Assembly: GCF_001937065.1 (NCBI RefSeq)
Contig: NZ_MOWR01000001.1
Coordinates: forward strand, 1 to 64,000
Source: Streptococcus sp. 'caviae'
GTDB taxonomy: Bacteria; Bacillota; Bacilli; Lactobacillales; Streptococcaceae
DNA: 64,000 nucleotides
Direction of reading: 5' to 3'
The first letter of the stretch is position 1. Each line of letters begins with the position of its first letter. Shown here in pieces: positions 58,546-64,000 of this stretch. The notes under the pieces are model-generated. The model did no database searches and was not told the DNA's origin. It worked only from the letters and a program-made list of their open reading frames with translations. The position numbers and the translations under genes are program-made.

Positions 58546-58577
58546 AAAAAATCAAGAGTTTACTGCTCCTGATTTTT
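58546..58577 (-). terminator. Terminator of the ABC/LytTR/DUF3021 operon
   Basis: On the minus strand AAAAATCAGGAG and CTCTTGATTTTT form a 12-bp stem with one wobble around the stop codon, followed by TTATTT. Confidence 0.75.
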
Positions 58578-58967
58578 TGACTGGTGGCGCTTTGACAAAG
58601 CTTGATTGATTTTTTGGGTTTTAAGATAGATATCCAAACGCACCATGCACCATATAATCACATAGATTAGGAAATACTCGATCCAGAATCGCGGCAAAAG
58701 CAGAACCTCCTGCCAGCCGTTGTAAACCATCATAGCTGCGACAAGGGCCAAAGTGGCTAAACAGTGGACAGCCAAAAGCAGCAGAAATGAAAAACGCTCA
58801 CTGTCAAATATCAGACTGACAAGCCCAATAGCAGCACTCATGACTAAAATACTAATAATATTGCTTTTGCTGACCGGTGATTGCTGAATATCAAGAAGAA
58901 GAACTAAGAGATAGGTAAGACTGCCTGTACGAAGTCCTGACAGCATAGCACTGAATACTTTTTTCAT
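58560..58967 (-). CDS. DUF3021 four-helix membrane protein
   Basis: 135 residues with four hydrophobic segments (about 13-30, 35-52, 60-82, 92-113) and a polar Lys/Gln/Ser tail. The family (DUF3021) is typically encoded next to a LytTR transcription factor. By analogy with the HdrM/BrsM proteins of S. mutans LytTR systems it may hold the regulator inactive at the membrane, but that is inference. It follows the LytTR gene by 13 bases. Confidence 0.85.
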   Translation of the reverse strand: MKKVFSAMLSGLRTGSLTYLLVLLLDIQQSPVSKSNIISILVMSAAIGLVSLIFDSERFSFLLLLAVHCLATLALVAAMMVYNGWQEVLLLPRFWIEYFLIYVIIWCMVRLDIYLKTQKINQALSKRHQSKNQEQ

Positions 58968-58980
58968 CCCGATTTCCTTT

Positions 58981-59439
58981 CTAAAGTCCCAGCTGAGCCA
59001 TCAGCAGTTTGACATACTTGCGGCTCACGCTGGACTTAATATTGTTGCTTAACTTGGCCATCATATTTCCTGAAAAGCTGTCAGACAGCGATTCCAGATG
59101 GTCAAGGTTAATCAGGGCATGCTTTGAAATTTGAATAAAATTAGATTTATTCAGCCGGTTTAAAAAATGAACCAGTGTTTCTGTTGTCGTATAGACACCC
59201 TTTAAGGTATAAATTTTCAGAGTCGTTTGGCTGACATCGGCCAATATGATCTCGCTGAGTTTGAGCATGATGATTTTGTCCATGCTCTTGATGGGAACAG
59301 CAGTGCTTGCGGTCAGCTGATAGTTATCAATATAATCAAGCAGCCGCTGAATATCGTCTGTTTTTTCTGCTGCCTTGACCAAAACAAGGGGAGTATGGAC
59401 CGGAATTTGCGAATCCAGCTCAAATTGACTTTTTACCAC
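58981..59439 (-). CDS. LytTR-domain transcriptional regulator
   Basis: 152 residues. No receiver domain. Residues about 50-148 are a LytTR DNA-binding domain (IPIKSMDKIIMLKLSEIILA, LKIYTLKGVYTTTETLVHFL, FIQISKHALINLDHLESL). The first 45 residues, including VKAAEKTDDIQRLLDYIDN, are a short N-terminal region typical of stand-alone LytTR regulators. It likely binds direct repeats such as those upstream of the operon. It sits between the ABC permease and the DUF3021 gene. Confidence 0.9.
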   Translation of the reverse strand: MVKSQFELDSQIPVHTPLVLVKAAEKTDDIQRLLDYIDNYQLTASTAVPIKSMDKIIMLKLSEIILADVSQTTLKIYTLKGVYTTTETLVHFLNRLNKSNFIQISKHALINLDHLESLSDSFSGNMMAKLSNNIKSSVSRKYVKLLMAQLGL

Positions 59440-59452
59440 CTAATCTTCCTCT

Positions 59453-60310
59453 CTAAACAAGGGCTCGGCGCTGCATCAGAGCATTTTGCAAGCTGAACAG
59501 GACAAGTCCAATCGCTAAGATACCTACCACTATATAGTAGGTCTGAACATTTGTCAACAACTCCTGCCAATCTAAGCGTATTCCCATTATTTTTTCAAAG
59601 TGCTCTCTGGCGCTGCTCTGGCTGAAATTATTTTTGAGGGCATCTGCCATGAGCACCTGTCTGAATAAGGAAGCGATATAAGCTCCCGGTGTGCATTTCA
59701 TCAGGGTTTGCGCAAAATCCGGAAGCGCACCGATCGGAACGTAGGTTCCTACAAGAAAACCCGAGGCAGCCCCAAAAACAGTTGCAAGTTTGCCGAGATT
59801 ATCAACTGAGCGCATACGGCTGACCAAAAGAGCATTAAGCAGGGTTGAGATAAGCGTATTTAAAAGCATGACAGCAAGGAGCTGAGGCCACACAGACCAA
59901 GAAAGGCTGACCTGATCCGCCACATAAAAGTAGCTGCTCATAATAGCAAACATTATCAGCTGCATGACAAAGCCAACAAGAGCTGCACTGAGAATATAGC
60001 TGAAAGACAGGGACCAGCAGCCAAGATCGGTAATCAGGAGATCCTGACGCACATGACTTTCCCTGTCCTTTGTCCACTGAGACAGACTGGATAAGGTAGT
60101 GGTAATCCCGGTGATAGCCAGTGTTCCTCCCATCAGCCATGTGTCTAAAAGCTGGTTGGTATCATCAATACGCGACCAAGAAGATTCGATATTGTCTTTG
60201 AGAAAAACCAGATAAAGAATGAAAGAAATGAGAGCTCCCATAAGTGAGAAAATCACACCGCTGCGGTTGCGGAAATAAAGAATACAGTTGCGTTTCATTA
60301 AAGCTAACAT
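59453..60310 (-). CDS. ABC-2 type transporter permease
   Basis: 285 residues with about six membrane helices (ISFILYLVFLK, MGGTLAITGITTTLSSL, ILSAALVGFVMQLIMFAIMS, LAVMLLNTLISTLLNALLV, VFGAASGFLVGTYVPIG, TYYIVVGILAIGLVLFSL). The pattern is that of DrrB/NatB-like exporters. It starts at the base after the ATPase stop. The exported substrate is unknown: a drug, peptide or lipid is possible. Confidence 0.9.
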   Translation of the reverse strand: MLALMKRNCILYFRNRSGVIFSLMGALISFILYLVFLKDNIESSWSRIDDTNQLLDTWLMGGTLAITGITTTLSSLSQWTKDRESHVRQDLLITDLGCWSLSFSYILSAALVGFVMQLIMFAIMSSYFYVADQVSLSWSVWPQLLAVMLLNTLISTLLNALLVSRMRSVDNLGKLATVFGAASGFLVGTYVPIGALPDFAQTLMKCTPGAYIASLFRQVLMADALKNNFSQSSAREHFEKIMGIRLDWQELLTNVQTYYIVVGILAIGLVLFSLQNALMQRRALV

Positions 60311-61177
60311 TTAGCGTACCTCCCGTCCAGTTAAGGTCATAAAAGCATCATCCATTGTGCCGGGACGAAATTCAAAATTGTGAATGAGCCCTCGGCAGCT
60401 GCTGAGAATATCCATAGCCTGCTCAGCCGTCTCAGGCCTTAAAATGACTTCCTTTTCTCCGACTTGCTCAATCAGGCTGGCCTTCTGCAAGCGATCGAGA
60501 AGACTGTTCATCTGTTCACTGTACAGTTTAAGGATATTTTTGGCATATTTTTCCTTGATGAAACTGGCTGTACCCTGCGCAATTACCTGTCCGTGATCAA
60601 CGATATATACCCTATCAGCACTGTCTGCTTCATCCAGATAATGAGTGGTTAAAACAATGGTCAGCTGATCTTTTTTCTGAAGCTGATTCAGCAAATCCCA
60701 GATGGTCTGCCGGGTCTGAATGTCAAGGCCTGTTGTCGGCTCATCCAAAAAGAGAATATCAGGGCTGTTCAGCAGGGCACGCGCAATATCCACACGTCTT
60801 TTTTGCCCTCCTGACAGGCTTCCGTAAGCTTGATTGATAAAATGCATCAGCCCCAGTTTGTCAGCAAGTTCCTCTATCTTTTGAGGAGCAATATGCTTAT
60901 ACTGGCGTGCCCGGATGTGCAAGTTCTCCCTAACAGTCAGCATGTCATCTAAAACACTGTTTTGAAAAACCACACCGATTTTTGCCTTTTGCGTATAAAT
61001 GACTCTGCCAGCATCAGGTTGGGAGAGGCCGATGAGCATCTGGATTGTAGAAGATTTCCCTGCACCATTGGGGCCTAAGATAGCGGTAAAGCTCCCCTTT
61101 TCAATATCCACATTGAGATCATTAACCGCGATATGTTTACCGTAAGTTTTAACGAGGTTTTGAGTTGTCAGCAGCAT
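60311..61177 (-). CDS. ABC transporter ATP-binding protein (DrrA type)
   Basis: 288 residues. Walker A LGPNGAGKSSTIQML, signature YGSLSGGQKRRVDIARAL, Walker B ILFLDEPTTGLD and switch VLTTHYLDEA, then a C-terminal regulatory extension (about 215-288) of the DrrA type. Ribosome site GAAAGGAG. First gene of a four-gene operon: ATPase, permease, LytTR regulator, DUF3021 membrane protein. Confidence 0.94.
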   Translation of the reverse strand: MLLTTQNLVKTYGKHIAVNDLNVDIEKGSFTAILGPNGAGKSSTIQMLIGLSQPDAGRVIYTQKAKIGVVFQNSVLDDMLTVRENLHIRARQYKHIAPQKIEELADKLGLMHFINQAYGSLSGGQKRRVDIARALLNSPDILFLDEPTTGLDIQTRQTIWDLLNQLQKKDQLTIVLTTHYLDEADSADRVYIVDHGQVIAQGTASFIKEKYAKNILKLYSEQMNSLLDRLQKASLIEQVGEKEVILRPETAEQAMDILSSCRGLIHNFEFRPGTMDDAFMTLTGREVR

Positions 61178-61654
61178 GATGAACTCCTTTCTTATCTATC
61201 TGACTGCAGTTTAACAAAAGCTCACTCAAAAATCTCGGCTTTTTGGACAAGAGGTCAAAATGCAGGGATAAGACGTTAAATAAGAGAAATGAAATCAGAC
61301 TGAAGAAAAAGTCAATTTTTATCAAAAGAACTATTGTGTTATGATACTTTCCTTAGGCAGCAACTTCCTTTGGAATTTCATACCTAAGTTCAAGATACAA
61401 AGGGTGCCTTTATCCGCAGCCTCGTTCAATTCGCCTATTTTTCTTATAGATTGTGAATTGATACTATCCTAAGATGTGTGTGCTTGTGAAATGCTAACTA
61501 TAGAGTTTGTCTGCAAGCTGATGATTGTTTTTTCTTATCAATAAGAACTGCTGCATAAGGCATTGGCTTTTTTCAGGCTTTCCCTTATAATAAAGAGTGC
61601 TGGCACATGAGAGCTTCTTTTTGTGTTCATATAACAATAAAGCGGTAATGATTA
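61178..61654. other. Divergent intergenic region, regulatory, no gene seen
   Basis: 477 bases between the ABC operon (minus) and the YgjV-like gene (plus). It contains a 21-bp-spaced direct repeat (separate entry) and, near 61389-61430, a degenerate relative of the dispersed repeat beginning CAAGATACAAAGGG. No reading frame with a ribosome site was found. Confidence 0.5.
61246..61278 (-). promoter_or_regulatory. Candidate LytTR operator: direct repeats with 21-bp period
   Basis: Minus-strand TAACGTCTTATCC and TGACCTCTTGTCC match at 10 of 13 positions and start exactly 21 bases apart, two helical turns. This is the spacing used by LytTR regulators (9-bp half-sites with 12-bp gaps). The repeats lie about 70 bases upstream of the ABC ATPase start. 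Confidence 0.45.
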
Positions 61655-62161
61655 ATGAGACTTCCTATAGCAATGATATTTTCCGGTCTGGGTGCTTTTT
61701 GCCTGGCCTATTCTTCTTTTACTAAAAATAAGCAGCAGATGCTGATCTGGCAAATCAGCGATTATATGTTTACCATTATAGCCAACCTCCTTTTAGGCGG
61801 TTATACAGGCGCCCTGACTATCAGTGTCTCCATCATCAGAAACACACTGATTATCAAACAAAAAAACAGCAAATGGATTACTGTTTGTCTGATTCTATTT
61901 CAAATCGGCCTAGGCAGCTATGTCAATAATTTGGGGCTCATCGGCTATCTGCCTATCATCTCTTCGGTCTCTTATACCCTAACAACCTTTGTAACCTCTA
62001 AAATGCAGATTCTGCGCTGGCTCATCATCGAAAACATGCTGCTCTGGCTGGTTTATGACATCACTATCAAGGCCTATCCCGTTGTTTGTATGGATATTTT
62101 CATCAGTCTGTCAACACTTTTAGCCATTTACAAACACCGAAAAGATTCCCAAAACTTATAA
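61655..62161 (+). CDS. YgjV-like membrane protein
   Basis: 168 residues with about five to six hydrophobic segments. GAFCLAYSSFTKNKQQMLIWQISDYM and NLLLGGYTGALTISVSIIRN fit the YgjV family of small inner membrane proteins, of unknown function. The ribosome site is weak (GCGGTAATGATTA before ATG). It is the only plus-strand gene between nagA and copA. Confidence 0.8.
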   Translation: MRLPIAMIFSGLGAFCLAYSSFTKNKQQMLIWQISDYMFTIIANLLLGGYTGALTISVSIIRNTLIIKQKNSKWITVCLILFQIGLGSYVNNLGLIGYLPIISSVSYTLTTFVTSKMQILRWLIIENMLLWLVYDITIKAYPVVCMDIFISLSTLLAIYKHRKDSQNL

Positions 62162-62165
62162 AAAC

Positions 62166-62209
62166 AGGAGTGAAACGGTCTCTCCCCAGACCCTTTCACT
62201 CCTTTTTTT
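62166..62209 (+). terminator. Terminator of the YgjV-like gene
   Basis: AGGAGTGAAACGGTCT and AGACCCTTTCACTCCT form a 16-bp stem with a mismatch and a 6-base loop, followed by TTTTTTT. Confidence 0.9.
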
Positions 62210-62258
62210 AGTACAAAGTGTTCAGCAGTAACTTGCCAATAAGTCTAAGACTTTTCTG

Positions 62259-63089
62259 CTAATCTTTTGCTGCTTGCAAAACATATTTTGTGATGGCTTC
62301 TGCCACACCGGCTTCATCGTTTGAGCTTGTTATGGCGTCTGCAATTTTTTTAACATCCTCAGCAGCATTTCCCATGGCAATACTGAAACCTGCTGCTTTC
62401 ATCATTTCAAGATCGTTAGCCGCATCACCCAAGGCCACAATATCTTTGGCCTCTACATCTAATTTTTGAGCCAATTCTTTTAAACCGCTCGCCTTGGTAA
62501 TGCCCTGGGGCATGGCTTCAAAAAGGTAGGATTGACTTCTGACCATACTGAATTTTTCAGCCAATTCTGCCTCAAAATCAGCCTGAAAGCTATCTAAGAC
62601 GTCAGGCTCTCCCATATACATGGCCTGAAAAACGGGGTTGTCTGCTGTTTTTACATCTGCCAAAGAAACCGGCTTGGGCTCTGTGAAAACTAGGCTGGCA
62701 TCATAAGTCACCAAATCCGGTACTTCATCAGCAAGTACCAAATAGTCCACATCAGCAATCAAGGTCAGGTAAATCTCGGGATAGCCGTCTAAAAGGCTGT
62801 AGAGATACTGCACATCATGAAAGTCCAAGTTATGGTAACTTAGGAGCTGCCAGTCCTCCCGAATCGTGTGAAGAGAGCAGCCGTTATTTAAAACAGCATA
62901 TTCTTCCTCCGCCTTTAGCTCTAATTGATCAAAGTAAGGCTCCACACCACTTTGAATGCGGCCGGTGCAAATGACAATCTTATGGCCTTTTTGAGCTGCT
63001 TCCTGAATGACATCAATATTTCTTTGGGAAAGCTCCTTTTGACTGTCTAAGAGCGTTCCATCCAAATCAATAGCAATTAATTTAAGCAC
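62259..63089 (-). CDS. Cof-type HAD-IIB family phosphatase
   Basis: 276 residues. Nucleophile motif LIAIDLDGTLLDS (D8, D10), motif II in VICTGR, Lys of GITKASGLKEL and motif IV in VALGDAANDLEMMKAAG. It belongs to the YidA/Cof subfamily of sugar phosphate and nucleotide phosphatases; the substrate is not predictable. It is similar in kind to the HAD half of the HAD-cyclophilin fusion near 11 kb. It lies between the YgjV-like gene and copZ. Confidence 0.93.
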   Translation of the reverse strand: MLKLIAIDLDGTLLDSQKELSQRNIDVIQEAAQKGHKIVICTGRIQSGVEPYFDQLELKAEEEYAVLNNGCSLHTIREDWQLLSYHNLDFHDVQYLYSLLDGYPEIYLTLIADVDYLVLADEVPDLVTYDASLVFTEPKPVSLADVKTADNPVFQAMYMGEPDVLDSFQADFEAELAEKFSMVRSQSYLFEAMPQGITKASGLKELAQKLDVEAKDIVALGDAANDLEMMKAAGFSIAMGNAAEDVKKIADAITSSNDEAGVAEAITKYVLQAAKD

Positions 63090-63189
63090 AATAATTACGA
63101 CCTTTTCTAAATCAATCTACTGTCTAGTTTATCATATTTAAGCAAATAGCACATCCCATAATACAGCTGCTTATTGCCTGCATCAAAAT

Positions 63190-63230
63190 AAGCGAGAAAA
63201 TTTCTGCGGCAGCAGTTGACCTTCTCGCTT
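63190..63230 (-). terminator. Terminator of the copper operon (bidirectional)
   Basis: AAGCGAGAA and TTCTCGCTT form a 9-bp stem around a 23-base loop, with ATTTTG after it on the minus strand and TCTTTTTTG on the plus strand. Confidence 0.7.
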
Positions 63231-63260
63231 TCTTTTTTGTTAAATCATTCCTTAAAACGG

Positions 63261-63464
63261 CTAGACTTCTGCTCCTAATTCATACTTTGTTCCTTTTAGA
63301 GCACGTTTTAAAGACCACTTGCTGGGGTTGCCTGTTACGGTGACTTCTTTTTTATCAAGGTCAACTGTCACACTGTCCACTTTTTTTAATTCTGAAAAAC
63401 GTTTGGTGACATTGTCAGCACAGCCTTGGCATTTTAAACCGTTGATATGATATGTTTTTTCCAT
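63261..63464 (-). CDS. copZ: Copper chaperone CopZ
   Basis: 67 residues, one heavy-metal-associated domain. The metal site is CQGC at residues 11-14 in NGLKCQGCADNV, where many homologues have GMTCxxC. It carries Cu(I) in the cytosol to CopA and to the repressor CopY. It follows copA by 13 bases, as the last gene of a copYAZ-type operon; AAGGAG is the ribosome site. Confidence 0.94.
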   Translation of the reverse strand: MEKTYHINGLKCQGCADNVTKRFSELKKVDSVTVDLDKKEVTVTGNPSKWSLKRALKGTKYELGAEV

Positions 63465-63477
63465 GATAATTCTCCTT

Positions 63478-64000
63478 TTACAATTTTACGATTTTTAGAC
63501 GCAGGGCATTTAAAACAACAGAAACTGAACTAAAACTCATAGCCAGACCCGCAATCATAGGATCAAGCAGCGGTCCGCCAAAGAGGTAAAGCACACCCAT
63601 TGCTATCGGAATGGATAAAATATTGTAAATAAAAGCCCAGAATAAATTTTCTTTGATATTGATAATGGTCGCTCGGCTGATTTTGAGCGCCTTGACAATA
63701 TCAAGCATAGCCGATTTCATCAGGACAATATCTGCAGATTCCATGGCAATGTCTGTTCCGGAACCCATCGAAATCCCAATGTCCGCTGTCGCAAGCGCCG
63801 GAGCATCATTGATGCCGTCTCCAACCATGGCAACCTTCTTACCTTCAGCCTGCAAATCAAGAATGGCCTGCGTTTTTTCCTGCGGCAGAACCTGACTGAT
63901 TACAGAAGAAATGCCAACTTCTTTGGCAATCGCCTTAGCGGTCTCTTCATTGTCACCGGTCAGCATGACCACTTCGATTCCCATATCCTGCAAAGTTTTA
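63478..64000 (-). CDS. copA: Copper-translocating P-type ATPase CopA, C-terminal part
   Basis: Only the last 174 or so residues are in the window; the gene continues past the right edge. Present are the P-domain motif [19 protein letters not shown], the hinge [19 protein letters not shown] and the last two membrane helices ([39 protein letters not shown]) with the MSFSS metal-site motif of P1B-1 pumps. It exports Cu(I) at the cost of ATP. Operon with copZ. Confidence 0.95.
   Translation of the reverse strand, partial: KTLQDMGIEVVMLTGDNEETAKAIAKEVGISSVISQVLPQEKTQAILDLQAEGKKVAMVGDGINDAPALATADIGISMGSGTDIAMESADIVLMKSAMLDIVKALKISRATIINIKENLFWAFIYNILSIPIAMGVLYLFGGPLLDPMIAGLAMSFSSVSVVLNALRLKIVKL

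Noticed and set aside
61389..61430. Sixth full copy of the dispersed repeat
   Set aside because: Only the left end (CAAGATACAAAGGG) is convincing; the right end is too degenerate to call a copy, so it is mentioned only within the intergenic entry.
63261..63464. Loss of the CopZ metal site
   Set aside because: The usual GMTC start of the motif is changed to GLKC, but both cysteines (CQGC) are present, so the site should still bind copper.

Overview
The window looks like a streptococcal chromosome of the mutans group. This rests on gene content (comFA/comFC, liaFSR, pknB/pppA, mapZ, gpsB, pbp1a, pbp2x, a long hpf, a TcyABC-like cystine importer, copZ/copA) and on gene order that matches, from memory, the S. 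mutans neighbourhood running from copA through nagA, glyQS, proBA, rsmH-ftsL-pbp2x-mraY, tcyABC, trxB, pepC, luxS, rny, priA, pknB and liaFSR to comF. I could not verify the species. Most genes are on the minus strand. Sigma70-like promoters, strong Shine-Dalgarno sites and hairpin-plus-T terminators are plentiful.

Layout. The left end holds the 5' end of a 16S rRNA gene (minus) with its promoter, then an IS110-family insertion sequence whose transposase is broken by two frameshifts. Its upstream non-coding region folds like an IS110 bridge RNA. From 2 to 5 kb are two membrane proteins, one of them TcaA-like, sharing a short N-terminal motif. From 5 to 11.5 kb are hpf, comFC-comFA, a YigZ protein, cysK, the S1-domain gene cvfD and a HAD-cyclophilin fusion. 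From 11.5 to 24 kb are the cell-envelope stress system liaFSR, the PASTA kinase/phosphatase pair, rsmB-fmt-priA-rpoZ-gmk and rny. From 24 to 36 kb are luxS, mapZ, an rRNA methyltransferase, RNase P RNA, gpsB, ypsA, recU-pbp1a, pepC and nadE-pncB. From 36 to 43 kb are trxB, a cystine ABC transporter, a DEAD-box helicase and repeat arrays. From 42.5 to 49.4 kb are mraY-pbp2x-ftsL-rsmH and proBA. From 49.6 to 57 kb are an LPXTG surface protein, a PepSY lipoprotein, a DUF896 protein, glyQS with a glycine T-box leader separated from it by a GFA-family gene, and an unrecognised AT-rich gene. From 57 to 64 kb are nagA, an ABC/LytTR/DUF3021 operon, a YgjV-like membrane protein, a Cof-type phosphatase, copZ and the 3' part of copA.

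How the genes work together. Septal growth is over-represented: the PASTA kinase, MapZ, GpsB, PBP1a, PBP2x, FtsL and MraY are all within 35 kb, with LiaFSR sensing envelope stress. Sulfur metabolism is linked by two identical-architecture operator candidates (TGATA-N9-TATCA-N3-TGATA), one before cysK and one before the cystine importer.

The most interesting non-coding signals are: (1) the predicted bridge RNA of the decayed IS110 element; (2) a family of long-hairpin intergenic repeats whose ends sit against the stop codon of one gene and the ribosome binding site of the next; (3) a glycine T-box followed by a GFA gene before glyQS; (4) a 21-bp-spaced direct repeat upstream of the LytTR operon. 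No CRISPR array, prophage or tRNA gene was seen.
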